64,000 nt of DNA from positions 62,001 to 126,000 of the forward strand of contig NZ_JAINUY010000009.1 of the NCBI RefSeq assembly GCF_020026915.1. Direction: 5' to 3'. The translations under genes were made by a program, and so were the position numbers. Each line of letters opens with the position of its first letter. The first letter of the stretch is position 1. The notes beneath the pieces are model-generated. The model was not told the origin of the DNA, did not search any database, and was given only the letters and a program-made list of their open reading frames with translations. Below are positions 1-8,917 of this stretch, one piece after another. Source of the DNA: Flavobacterium potami (GTDB lineage: Bacteria; Bacteroidota; Bacteroidia; Flavobacteriales; Flavobacteriaceae).

Positions 1-847
1 GTCTTCCGTACAAAACATCATTTCCTAAAGCGGTGTTCAAAATCACTTTTTGATGATTGAATTTCATCGAAGCCAACATGTATTTTTTATCTCCTGTAAA
101 AGCATATAAATCGGCCAAAACTTCATTCATACCACCATGTTCGATATCTAGCATATTATCAAATAAATCTGGATTTGCTTTTAAGGCAAAATCGGCAATT
201 CTTGAACCTTCATTTTTTAATAATTCAAAAGCAATTTCGCTATTACAATAAATGTAACAATCGCGATAGGCTGCCAAATCTTTGTGAACAACGTACCAAA
301 AATTCCCCATGCCGCCCCAAGGATAATTGGTTTCATCGCCTCCGTCTAACGTAATTTTTCCGTTTGCTAAATCATGCAGCGGATTGTCCCAATTTTTTCT
401 TCCTAAAATATAATCCTGATCTGGGTTATTTTTATTGATAATATCGATTGATTCTTTTAAAGAAGCCATCATATAATCGACTCTTTTTTTGTATTCTAAA
501 TCTCCGGTTTGTGCATACATCAAGGCAATTCCGGAAATATAATGTGGCATCTCGCCCGGTCTAGTATTTTCAGGCTGATTGGATCCGGGATAATTTCCTA
601 ACAACGGGAGATTAGCTCTCTTACGATATCCATTTAACATGCGGTTGACATCCATACCTAAAAGGTATTTTTGATCCAACTTCATGGCATGATAAAACGG
701 ACTATTTTCTAATAATCTCGTATCGTGCAATGGAAAGTCTTTCCAGACTATTGGACCATTTTCTTTGACAATATATTTGTTTTTTTCTTGTGCCGAAATA
801 CTGAAAGCACCTGAAAGTAAAAGTGCTGTAATAAGGTTCTTTTTCAT
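1..847 (-). CDS. GH127/DUF1680-family glycosidase, C-terminus cut by window edge
   Basis: The reading frame stays open from the ATG at 847 to the left edge, giving about 282 residues. A signal peptide is visible at residues 1-19 (MKKNLITALLLSGAFSISAQ), so the product is exported. The N-terminal pattern LLENSPFYHAMKLDQKYLL, the LMYAQTGD helix and the later HGGMNEVLADLYAFTGD motif are typical of the alpha/alpha-barrel DUF1680 family, which includes GH127 and related beta-L-arabinofuranosidases. The catalytic cysteine region lies beyond the edge and cannot be checked. A terminator separates it from the upstream DraG-fold gene, so it probably has its own promoter in 848-1170. Its place in the same PUL as a second GH127 suggests L-arabinofuranoside breakdown; the exact GH family number is uncertain. 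Confidence 0.8.
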   Translation of the reverse strand, partial: MKKNLITALLLSGAFSISAQEKNKYIVKENGPIVWKDFPLHDTRLLENSPFYHAMKLDQKYLLGMDVNRMLNGYRKRANLPLLGNYPGSNQPENTRPGEMPHYISGIALMYAQTGDLEYKKRVDYMMASLKESIDIINKNNPDQDYILGRKNWDNPLHDLANGKITLDGGDETNYPWGGMGNFWYVVHKDLAAYRDCYIYCNSEIAFELLKNEGSRIADFALKANPDLFDNMLDIEHGGMNEVLADLYAFTGDKKYMLASMKFNHQKVILNTALGNDVLYGR

Positions 848-1225
848 CAAAATTTATACTTTAATATATTTTGGGATTTGGATTTGTTTATGAAAATTTA
901 AATGAGATTTAGTATGTCTCAGAACTTCAAATAAATTAAAATTAGCAGCAATTTATCCGTCTTATTTTCCCATTTTTTAGTCTTTTTGTGTCAAAACCAG
1001 TATTTTTAAAGGTATTTTAGCATTTGCAATTTTTATTACTTCATTCTTCCGAAAAACCGCATTATTCTTGACTTTTTTAATAAAAAATCAAACCTATTAT
1101 TTGCTAAAAAAGCAATCAAAAAGTTTCAATGAACCATTTTTATAAAATTTGGATTGAAAAGGATTGAAAAAGAAAATCCGCAAGTCAAATCTTGCGGATT
1201 TTTTGTAAAAAAGTGATTTATTTTT
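848..1225. other. Intergenic spacer, 378 bp
   Basis: This AT-rich spacer lies between the start of the truncated GH127-like gene and the stop of the DraG-fold gene. The only structure I can support is the perfect hairpin at 1173-1202. The stretch 848-1170 presumably holds the promoter of the truncated gene, but I see no convincing -33/-7 pair. Confidence 0.5.
1173..1202 (-). terminator. Rho-independent terminator after the DraG-fold gene
   Basis: A perfect 12-bp stem (AAAATCCGCAAG paired with CTTGCGGATTTT) encloses a 6-nt loop. On the minus strand it is followed by a T-rich run (TTTTCTTTTT). It lies 24 bp downstream of the stop codon at 1226. Confidence 0.8.
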
Positions 1226-4200
1226 TTAATTAAGAATGATTTTTTGAGTTGAAATCTTGCTACCTGTTTTGACTTTCAAAATATAAATTCCTTTTGGAAG
1301 ATCATTTAAATCTAAATTGATGGTATTTTCAATTCCGTATGATTTGTCGTAAATCTGTTTGCCATTCATTCCATAAACCTGAACAACAATTTCTTCCTGC
1401 GGATTAGAAACCAAAACATTCACCAATCCTTTTGTTGGATTTGGAAAAACAGTTATTTGAATTTCACTGTTTTGAATTTCCACTTCATCAACAGCTAAAA
1501 CTTCTTCTGCTTTTCCAGGTTTTCCTAAAACACCTTGCCCATTATCTAGTTTTACAAAACTCCATTGTTGTGAAGTCAATTCGTTAGAATCCCATTGTCC
1601 TAATTGAGCACCATTTGTCATATTAGAACCTGGAACTTCCAATGCTTTTCCGCTTTGACGGTTAATCATTTTAAAATAATTTCCAGAAACCGGAACAATA
1701 CTCCATTGCTGATTGCTTGTATTCGCATAATCCTTTTGAGTTGCCAAAGCGCCGTTTGTAGTAGATAAACCAACAATTCCTATTGCTTTGTTAGAATGCA
1801 GAGCTGTGATTTTGTAATATCCTCCGGAAGTCAATTCCAACTGAAATTTCTGATTTGTTCCGCCCAAGTCATCCCATTGTGAAACCGCTGCATCGTTATT
1901 TTGAGAAACGCCTGCAATATCAATTACTTTTCCGCTGTTTCGGTTTACGATTTTGTAAATTCCTTTAGACACCGGAGTTGTGGCATCGCCAATTTTCTCA
2001 AAATTCCATTGTTGATTACTCGCATCTGCATAATCATTTTGTGTGACCAAACTTCCGTTTATAGTTCCAGCGCCGGTTACTTCTAAACATTTACCGCTGT
2101 GATTGTTAACCAATTTGAACGAACCATTACTTAAACTCACAATTCCCCATTGCTGATTGCCTCCATGCACATAATCCCATTGCCCAACCGATGCATCATT
2201 CGCAGTTGATGAACCTAAAACATCTACCGCTTTATTGCTGTGAACGGCATAAATCGCATACGTTCCATTGCCAAGTGATTCTACTCTGAATTTTTGGTTG
2301 GCTCCACCAACATAATCCCATTGACTAAACAAAGCTCCGTTATCATTTGAAACGCCATTCACATTTAGACTTTTACCAGAATGACGAGCGGTGATTTTGT
2401 AAATTCCTCCCGAAATAATATCAGAATCGTCGCCAGGTCTTGCTCCGTTGTATGAATTCAAAACATCAATTTTATCAATATTTACGCCATTTGTTGCTCC
2501 AATAATTTTGATCGTATTTGCTCCTTTTATCAAATCCAAAGGCGCTTCGATATAATTTTGAGAAAATGCAGTTGCCACTCCAGTATCCATAAATTCAACA
2601 TTTCCGATATTGATGCCATTTAATTCCAGTGCCTGCAAAATTTTATTACCTGAATTTGCGTAGTAAATGCGAATCAATTTTTCGCCTTTATAATCTGAAT
2701 TGACATTAAAAGTCACCGACGCAGTTGCTGATGTTAAGCCAGTTACATAATTGGTTCCGCTTGCACTTGCAGAAGTTGCAGTTGTTACTCCGCCAGCTAA
2801 AGTGGCACTTTCTGCCTCATAAGTTGTTACCGGAGTTGTCGGTACTTCTGTAATTACGATATCATCAATATTACACCATTTACTTGCATTTGTAGTTGCA
2901 ACTGCGTGAAGTCCAACATTTACAGATGTATTTGTAGCTCCCGTTTTAATGTAAAGATATTTGTATGGAAAAGCCGTCAAGCCGTTTAAAACAGATGCAT
3001 AAACATAATTTCCTCCGTAATTTTCAGCATAAAAACGAGCTTCTCTTCCTGCAGCGCTGTTGATTCGGCCTTCAATTTTATAGGTTGTATTTGGTTTTAA
3101 ACCCGTTATAGTTTGATATAATTTAGCTTCGGCTGTATTAGAATCTGTAATTACAGTTCCTTTAAACAATCCTGTAGCTGCTAAACTTGCTTTTGTGGTT
3201 GCATTATATTGTTTTTCAGCCCAAATTGTGTTGCTGCTTCCTGCTGAATTCCAAATATTCCAATTGGTTAAATCGCCTTTTTCAAAATCATAATTGGCAG
3301 AAGAAATTTTGGCAATACTGGTTTCATTTTTAATGGTATAAGAACTTCCTGTTACGATGCCGCCATTTGAACGTAGGATTCGTTCTGCATTTCTTTGAAA
3401 CTGCGCTGCCAAATCTGTAAACTTGCTGTCTCTCGGAAAATCTTTGTGCATATGTAATCCGTGTGCCGTATCGTTGATCCAGACTCCGGTTCCGTTTTTA
3501 TAAATATGATCTACAAATTCCTGCGGAGTCCCCGCCATTCCTTTAATGATTCCCATCATTCCGCAAACATTGGCAGCAGTACAATCTCCGTCTCCACCCG
3601 CTAACGAACAGATTTTCAAGGTTTCCATATAATCATTTTGTCCGTACAGAATAGCTAAAAAACCTGTTCCGTGGTTCACATCGCTTAACAACATGATTTT
3701 ATCATAACCAACGGCATAGAAATTACGATATTTCTCTGTCCACAATTCACGAACTGCTGCACGCCAATCGGTTGGGTATTTTTGATGAAGCGCCACAGCC
3801 ACATCATACATACCACGAATCCAGCTGTTTCCGGGAACCACTTCCATCGATTTTTGGAGTACTACTCTGGCATCGGTTTCAAAATAAGCGATTGCGTGCG
3901 CAGCAGCCCAATATTGTCCCCAAGTTAATGCCTCACCTTGTCCTGACATACTGGAGAATTTCTCCACATATTCTGCTGCTTTATAAGGCATTCCAGGGAA
4001 ATTTGCTCCCATCATTTCATGTTCGATGTAACATTCTGGAAGCCAGTGTCCGTTGTTTCCATTTTCTCTTTTCCCAAATAAAGGGGCAATCAAATTTTTG
4101 CTAGACAATAATCCTAAAGCATCTGCTGTTCCTCCGAAATCTCTCAAATCATGATCGATCCATTCTTTTCGAATATCCTGATACGCAACGGAAGGTCCGA

Positions 4201-4660
4201 ACTTTTCTAAAATATGCTGATTGAAAACTTCAACATGCTGATCATCATCCGAATAAATCTTTCCATCCTCATAATTGGAGAAATAATTGAATTCGTCTTT
4301 GGTTGTTCCGCCAAGCGTTCCATTCAATAAAATAAACCAGCTGTCTGGAAGTCCTAAAAGTGGCTCGACTGGCTGTTTAACTGTTGCGCCAGCTTGATAA
4401 AATCCGTCGGGAGTATTATACACTTTTAAATATTCGTAGCCCGTTACCACTCCGCCGCAGCTTCCAATAAGCATGGCTAAAGTTTTGTCGTAATACTGTG
4501 CTTTTGTAATGGTTTTGGTTTGTGCCGAAATCAAATTGATGCTCAACAAAAAGGCAAACACTAACTGAAATCTGAAATTCGACTGTCTGTTTTCTTTTCG
4601 GAAAAGGTGGTTCTTTCCACAAAAAAGAAAAGACAGATTAAAAGGTAATCTTCTTTTCAT
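1226..4660 (-). CDS. Secreted DraG-fold (ADP-ribosylglycohydrolase family) protein with CBM-like, double ricin-trefoil and T9SS domains
   Basis: The product has 1144 residues. A signal peptide ends near SAQ47 and is preceded by an unusually long basic n-region of about 28 residues. Residues about 50-430 match the ADP-ribosylglycohydrolase fold; the acidic SDDDQ at 137-141 and GGDGDC at 355-360 fit the paired metal-ligand motifs of that family. A jelly-roll CBM4/9-like module follows at about 455-605 and a CBM6/35-like module at 612-735. Six ricin-type repeats with QxW-like ends (751-1040) form two beta-trefoils. The C-terminus (about 1072-1144, FPNPTKGLVNV onward) is a T9SS type A sorting domain, so it is secreted or surface attached. 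In a PUL with GH127 enzymes it is more likely a polysaccharide-active furanosidase than an enzyme for ADP-ribosylated protein; that is inference. Confidence 0.8.
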   Translation of the reverse strand: MKRRLPFNLSFLFCGKNHLFRKENRQSNFRFQLVFAFLLSINLISAQTKTITKAQYYDKTLAMLIGSCGGVVTGYEYLKVYNTPDGFYQAGATVKQPVEPLLGLPDSWFILLNGTLGGTTKDEFNYFSNYEDGKIYSDDDQHVEVFNQHILEKFGPSVAYQDIRKEWIDHDLRDFGGTADALGLLSSKNLIAPLFGKRENGNNGHWLPECYIEHEMMGANFPGMPYKAAEYVEKFSSMSGQGEALTWGQYWAAAHAIAYFETDARVVLQKSMEVVPGNSWIRGMYDVAVALHQKYPTDWRAAVRELWTEKYRNFYAVGYDKIMLLSDVNHGTGFLAILYGQNDYMETLKICSLAGGDGDCTAANVCGMMGIIKGMAGTPQEFVDHIYKNGTGVWINDTAHGLHMHKDFPRDSKFTDLAAQFQRNAERILRSNGGIVTGSSYTIKNETSIAKISSANYDFEKGDLTNWNIWNSAGSSNTIWAEKQYNATTKASLAATGLFKGTVITDSNTAEAKLYQTITGLKPNTTYKIEGRINSAAGREARFYAENYGGNYVYASVLNGLTAFPYKYLYIKTGATNTSVNVGLHAVATTNASKWCNIDDIVITEVPTTPVTTYEAESATLAGGVTTATSASASGTNYVTGLTSATASVTFNVNSDYKGEKLIRIYYANSGNKILQALELNGINIGNVEFMDTGVATAFSQNYIEAPLDLIKGANTIKIIGATNGVNIDKIDVLNSYNGARPGDDSDIISGGIYKITARHSGKSLNVNGVSNDNGALFSQWDYVGGANQKFRVESLGNGTYAIYAVHSNKAVDVLGSSTANDASVGQWDYVHGGNQQWGIVSLSNGSFKLVNNHSGKCLEVTGAGTINGSLVTQNDYADASNQQWNFEKIGDATTPVSKGIYKIVNRNSGKVIDIAGVSQNNDAAVSQWDDLGGTNQKFQLELTSGGYYKITALHSNKAIGIVGLSTTNGALATQKDYANTSNQQWSIVPVSGNYFKMINRQSGKALEVPGSNMTNGAQLGQWDSNELTSQQWSFVKLDNGQGVLGKPGKAEEVLAVDEVEIQNSEIQITVFPNPTKGLVNVLVSNPQEEIVVQVYGMNGKQIYDKSYGIENTINLDLNDLPKGIYILKVKTGSKISTQKIILN

Positions 4661-4860
4661 AATGATTTTTGTTTGGGTTAATAGATTAGTAAATAGACTT
4701 CTAAGGTAAATTTTAACCCAAAAAACAAGTATTCGAAATGTCTCACAATCACGACTTTTCGTACCAAAACCATTAAATTCTTATTTCTTTAAAGATTTAC
4801 TGAATTCATTAAAAAAATAGCAAATACTATTTTCAATTATTAGATTTTTTAGGATATAAT

Positions 4861-5023
4861 AAAGCTTCGGAGAAGCGAAATATTTATAGTAAAAGATATT
4901 ACGGCTAGAATTTAAAGCTCCAGAGGAGCGACATAAATTTAAATTGTAAAAATATGCCGCTCCTCTGGAGCTTCTTTCATTTGTATTATAAAAATTCTAC
5001 AAATATTTTACCCCGCTGGGGTA
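4861..5023. repeat. Cluster of REP-like palindromes
   Basis: Three short elements lie in tandem. The first (from 4861, AAAGCTTCGGAGAAGCGAAA) is a diverged relative of the second. The second is a long hairpin with a perfect 16-bp stem, 4915-4930 against 4958-4973 (AGCTCCAGAGGAGCG in the left arm), continued by four more pairs after one mismatch. The third is TACCCCGCTGGGGTA at 5009-5023. They look like scattered intergenic repeats rather than gene-specific signals. Confidence 0.6.
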
Positions 5024-5056
5024 TTTGCTTATTAAAGATTTTAATCCCTATAAAAA

Positions 5057-5082
5057 AACCTCGTAAAATGAATTACGAGGTT
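5057..5082 (-). terminator. Rho-independent terminator after the GH127 gene
   Basis: A perfect 10-bp stem (AACCTCGTAA with TTACGAGGTT) encloses a 6-nt loop. On the minus strand it runs straight into a T7 tract. It lies about 80 bp downstream of the GH127 stop codon at 5160. Confidence 0.75.
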
Positions 5083-5105
5083 CTTTAAAAAAAATTACCT
5101 TAAAA

Positions 5106-5134
5106 CTTTGTCAAAGTTTTAAACTTTGACAAAG
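5106..5134. repeat. Perfect 29-nt palindrome
   Basis: The 14-base arms CTTTGTCAAAGTTT and AAACTTTGACAAAG are separated by a single T. It sits between the GH127 stop and the terminator at 5057-5082. It may be a REP-like element or an additional hairpin protecting the mRNA 3' end; no poly-T run follows directly. Confidence 0.6.
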
Positions 5135-5159
5135 GGATCAGGATATTACAAAATTGAAA

Positions 5160-7181
5160 TTATTTGACTAAAGGAAATGCGACGATTCTCAATTTGGTAA
5201 AACCAATCGGAACCAATGTGATCGTTTCTTGCACATTATTTACGTTTCCTTTATAAACACCGTCTCTACCAGAAACCGGCAAATAAGCTAAACCATTCAC
5301 GGCTTTCCAATCCGGAATTTGTTTTGATTTTATAGAAAGTTCAATTGGTGCGTTGGCTAAATTCCATTTGAAATTTTCTTTCAAGCCCAATTGTTTTACC
5401 TGAACATTTTGCTCCAAGTTCTTAACTGCTTCTTCTAACAATCCGTAATTCCAGTTGGAATTTGAGTTTAATGTAAAATATTCACCTTCATTTTCTTCCG
5501 TTGCTTTTCCCCAAGTTTCATTCATTTTTAAAGCATAAACCAACGGACCTCTTTCAATTACTTTCGAATTATCTGCCCAAGAAGAAGCGGTTACTTTCAT
5601 TGGCAATTTTAAAGTTACTTTGTCTTTATTGTTCCATTTTCTGTCTAAAGTCACGATTCCGTCTTTCGTTTTAAAATCCACTTTTTGATTGTTGATGAAA
5701 ATCTCGGCATTCGTACACCAAACCGGAATTCTCAATTGAAATGGAAATTGAACTGCTTTTTTCATTTCCATCTGAAAATCAATATTTTCATTGAATGGAT
5801 ATTGTGTGTTTTCGGCAATTGTAATTTTTTGATTTTCAGCTCCAACCGTTGTAGAAAGCACATTTGGACTATAAACTAAAGCGGCAATTCCGTTATTTTT
5901 GTTTCGATACCATAAATGCTGTGTGAATTTTGTCCAGCCCTGATGCATATTCGCATAACAACAAGTATAACCACTTCTGGCACCTAAAACATTATTCATT
6001 TTTCTATCAAAAGGAAGAGAAAAAGCATAAACGCCACGTTGAATTTCGATTTGATTTGCCATTTGAAAATACTGTTTTTCATTGTAATTATCAGTTGTTT
6101 GAGATGGCATTGCATTGAAAGTCGCACGTTCCAGAGCATCCATATACGATGTTTCTCCCGTAATTCCGATAATATCCTCTAACGAATACATGGCTTCTAC
6201 AATCGCGCAAAGTTCTGTTCCTTGCGTTGGTGCATTTCCATGTAAATCTTCATCGGCAGAGAAAATTCCGTTTGGCAGACCGTGAAGTGTCATTAAATCG
6301 TTAAAACCCGTTTTTAGGTTTTTCAGATAAGTAGAATCTCCTGTTCTTAAATAATTTTCTGCTGGTTCTTTTAGCGCCATTGCAACGTTTACGCCATGTC
6401 TGCGCATCCAATGTTCTCCGTTTGGATTTACCGCTGCCGCAATAACCCAATCTCTGTTTCCCAGCCATTTGCTCCATTCAAAAGATTGCGATTTGATTTT
6501 TTCGGCCAGATCTAAAAGTTTTTTGTCTTTATTGATTGTATAAAGCCATTGCACGATTTGAATATTTTCGCTTCCGCGTGAAGCCGACCAATCTGTCCAT
6601 TTTCCAATTGGTGATTTGTCCAAAGTTTTGATTTGATAGTCAAAGAATTTGGTCATCAAATTCAAAACTCTTTGATCGTTTGTAGCGGTATAATATTGCT
6701 GCAATACTTTCAACATCACCATTTTTGGCCACCAGTCTTCTCCTTGCTCACTATTTTGAACATCAACTGTTTTTCCGGTTTCGCGCTCCCATTTTGTAAT
6801 TGGTCCAAAATATCCTGAAGGGCGTTGATTCTCAATTGTCCAATTGATGTATTTCAGCACTTTTTCTTTTAAAACTTTATCATCAATCTGATAAGCCAAC
6901 GGAACAGCTCCATCCAACCAATACGGTGTTTCTTCCCAGCCATCACCTTTTCCGCCAAGCCATCCATTGTCATTTTGAATTTTTTTATAAATCTCATCAA
7001 TATGTCCAGTAGAATTATTAGCCATGACCAAAAGTTGCTCTTTTAACCAGCCCGAAGGTTTTATTTGTCCTAACGGAATTTCATCAAAAACTCTGTCTAC
7101 ATATTTTGGAGATTTTGTCTGCGCAGTAGAAATGGCAGAAAAACAGACAACTATCAAAAAAGGAACTATTTTATTTTTCAT
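5160..7181 (-). CDS. GH127-family beta-L-arabinofuranosidase-like enzyme
   Basis: The product has 673 residues from the ATG at 7181. I prefer this start to an upstream ATG at 7262 because it places a classic signal peptide (residues 1-20, ending STAQ) at the N-terminus, and the longer form would read through a strong hairpin. The family's zinc and nucleophile residues are visible: E323-x-C325 in GTELCAIVEA and C407-C408 in GYTCCYANMHQG. In characterised GH127 enzymes the equivalent Glu and three Cys bind zinc, and one Cys of the CC pair is the nucleophile. It follows susD after an intercistronic terminator. It probably releases L-arabinofuranose in the periplasm from oligosaccharides imported by SusCD; the precise linkage is not determined. 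Confidence 0.87.
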   Translation of the reverse strand: MKNKIVPFLIVVCFSAISTAQTKSPKYVDRVFDEIPLGQIKPSGWLKEQLLVMANNSTGHIDEIYKKIQNDNGWLGGKGDGWEETPYWLDGAVPLAYQIDDKVLKEKVLKYINWTIENQRPSGYFGPITKWERETGKTVDVQNSEQGEDWWPKMVMLKVLQQYYTATNDQRVLNLMTKFFDYQIKTLDKSPIGKWTDWSASRGSENIQIVQWLYTINKDKKLLDLAEKIKSQSFEWSKWLGNRDWVIAAAVNPNGEHWMRRHGVNVAMALKEPAENYLRTGDSTYLKNLKTGFNDLMTLHGLPNGIFSADEDLHGNAPTQGTELCAIVEAMYSLEDIIGITGETSYMDALERATFNAMPSQTTDNYNEKQYFQMANQIEIQRGVYAFSLPFDRKMNNVLGARSGYTCCYANMHQGWTKFTQHLWYRNKNNGIAALVYSPNVLSTTVGAENQKITIAENTQYPFNENIDFQMEMKKAVQFPFQLRIPVWCTNAEIFINNQKVDFKTKDGIVTLDRKWNNKDKVTLKLPMKVTASSWADNSKVIERGPLVYALKMNETWGKATEENEGEYFTLNSNSNWNYGLLEEAVKNLEQNVQVKQLGLKENFKWNLANAPIELSIKSKQIPDWKAVNGLAYLPVSGRDGVYKGNVNNVQETITLVPIGFTKLRIVAFPLVK

Positions 7182-7210
7182 TTTTTTTCTTCTAAAATTA
7201 TAAAAAAATA

Positions 7211-7241
7211 GCTTCTGGAATTGGCTCAAAATTCCAGAAGC
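7211..7241 (-). terminator. Intercistronic terminator between susD and GH127
   Basis: A perfect 12-bp stem (GCTTCTGGAATT with AATTCCAGAAGC) encloses a 7-nt loop. On the minus strand it is followed by TATTTTTTTA. It lies 53 bp after the susD stop codon. It probably reduces read-through so that SusC and SusD are made in excess over the enzymes. Confidence 0.75.
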
Positions 7242-7293
7242 CTCACTAATTAAGTCAACCAACCAAAAAGTTAACTAAAACTAACACTTATCT

Positions 7294-8907
7294 TTAATAA
7301 CCTGGATTTTGAACCAGTTTTGAATTCTTCTGTAATTCCTGTTGTGGAATTGGATAGATTTTCAAATGATCGTCGTTTGTTTTTTGGTGAGCAAACCAAG
7401 ATTTTGTAAAAAACGCTTTAAAACGAATCATATCCTGACGACGGCGTCCTTCTTGGTTGAACTCCCAAGCCAGTTCATCTAAAAATCTTCCGTATTGAAT
7501 ATCTGCTCCACCTTCAACTGTAGCGGTCATTTTATTATCGGTCACACCATAATTGTAAACACTTCCTTGTAATAATTGCGCTCCAGTAACCGCTGCTTTT
7601 GATGGATTACTGCTAAAACTTCTTGCTCTAATTTGAGAAACAATTGTTGCAGCACCTCCCGAATTTCCGGTACGTAACAAAGATTCTGCTTTCATCATTA
7701 AAACATCTGTATATCTAAAGAAAGGCACATCGTTATTCATGTTTTGCTGGATTCCCAATTCAATAGAATATTTATTGATTTGATAACCGTCTAATTGCTG
7801 GCATAAATCGATTGTTGGCATTGTATTTCTCAAAATGAAAGGTTTTCCGGCATCAGTACCATACCCAGCTGTTAACGGTTTTCCGTCATAACCTGATTGT
7901 AATCCGTATCTGAAACCGTATTTTAAACGATCATCATCCTGATCAAATGAATCGATGAATTGAGGCAAAACGCCCATTCCTCCCCATCCTCCAACATTGG
8001 AGTTGTAGGTTGCGCGCTGAGAATCCCAAGAGCCTAACATCCAGAATTGCAATCCTCCAGCTTTAACTTCATCATACGGAATTGCCCAAATGGTTTCTGG
8101 TGAATTTTCATTCTTCGGACTAAAAGCGTCTCTAACCGATGCCGCCAAAGCAAATTTTCCAGAAGCAATAATAATATCCGATTCCTGAATACATTCGGTA
8201 TACATTGGCGTTCCGATGTAAACCTCTGCATTCAAATACATTTTTGCCAATAATGCATGTGCTCCCCATTGCGTAAAACGTCCGTAAGTTGCTGTAGAAA
8301 CGGTTTGACTTAATGATGGCATTGATTCTTTTACTTCATTTACAATAAAATCAAAAACCTGTTTACGTGTTTTTTGCTCTGGTAAAAATCCTGGTTCTAC
8401 AATAAAACTGGTCTGAACAGGAACGTTTCCAAATAAATCACACAGAACATAATAGTAACTCGCGCGAACCATTCTTATTTCTGCAATAAGCTGTTCTTTT
8501 CCTTGACTTACCGGAATTTGTCCGCTTTCTATTTGATAAATAATTTTATTTGCCTGAGCGATTCCTCCATACGCCTGATTCCAAACGGTTTGAAGCTGAG
8601 GCTGTAATGAAGTCCAAATATGCTGGTGCACTTGTTTGTAGATTCCTCCATCAACCCATCCGTTTGGACGACCTGGATAAATGATTTCGTCTGCCGCTGT
8701 TTCCTGCATTTCCCACCAACCTGGTCTGTTGGCATATAAAGTTCTCCATTGCGTGTATGCTGGCCCAATCAAAGAAGCCAAATCGCCTTCGGATGGATTA
8801 AACTGATCGTTTGCAATTGTACTGTACACACTATCGTCTAATTCTGTACAGGAATTAAACATAAAAAGAGAACATGCCAGTATTGAAAGTATTTTTTTAT
8901 TTTTCAT
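7294..8907 (-). CDS. SusD-family surface glycan-binding lipoprotein
   Basis: The product has 537 residues. The lipobox FMFNSC puts the lipidated cysteine near residue 20, and the protein starts with the usual SusD N-terminus (CTELDDSVYS). The C-terminal WEFNQEGRRRQDMIRF and YPIPQQEL motifs are characteristic of SusD/RagB proteins, which are built on TPR-like helices. It sits at the outer face and forms a lid over the SusC-like channel encoded 10 bp upstream. The gene order susC-susD is standard. The ligand cannot be read from sequence; the neighbouring GH127 enzymes point to arabinofuranose-containing glycans. Confidence 0.95.
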   Translation of the reverse strand: MKNKKILSILACSLFMFNSCTELDDSVYSTIANDQFNPSEGDLASLIGPAYTQWRTLYANRPGWWEMQETAADEIIYPGRPNGWVDGGIYKQVHQHIWTSLQPQLQTVWNQAYGGIAQANKIIYQIESGQIPVSQGKEQLIAEIRMVRASYYYVLCDLFGNVPVQTSFIVEPGFLPEQKTRKQVFDFIVNEVKESMPSLSQTVSTATYGRFTQWGAHALLAKMYLNAEVYIGTPMYTECIQESDIIIASGKFALAASVRDAFSPKNENSPETIWAIPYDEVKAGGLQFWMLGSWDSQRATYNSNVGGWGGMGVLPQFIDSFDQDDDRLKYGFRYGLQSGYDGKPLTAGYGTDAGKPFILRNTMPTIDLCQQLDGYQINKYSIELGIQQNMNNDVPFFRYTDVLMMKAESLLRTGNSGGAATIVSQIRARSFSSNPSKAAVTGAQLLQGSVYNYGVTDNKMTATVEGGADIQYGRFLDELAWEFNQEGRRRQDMIRFKAFFTKSWFAHQKTNDDHLKIYPIPQQELQKNSKLVQNPGY

Positions 8908-8917
8908 GATCTTTTAA

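Larger units (their letters stand above)
4661..5159. other. Repeat-rich spacer upstream of the DraG-fold gene
   Basis: This 499-bp spacer contains no gene. Its right half carries a terminator and several palindromes of REP type (4861-5134). Its left part, about 4661-4850, should hold the promoter of the DraG-fold gene, but no clear promoter motif was recognised. Confidence 0.6.

Noticed and set aside
3772..4104. 110-codon plus-strand frame within the DraG-fold gene
   Set aside because: It is a shadow of the DraG domain; its product is compositionally odd and lacks motifs.
5106..5134. 29-nt palindrome considered as a regulator operator
   Set aside because: It lies downstream of a stop codon beside a terminator, not in a promoter region, so a repeat or mRNA 3' structure is more likely.
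7182..7262. N-terminal extension of the GH127 protein to an upstream ATG
   Set aside because: The extension would encode the arms of a strong hairpin terminator and would bury the signal peptide; the ATG at 7181 is better.
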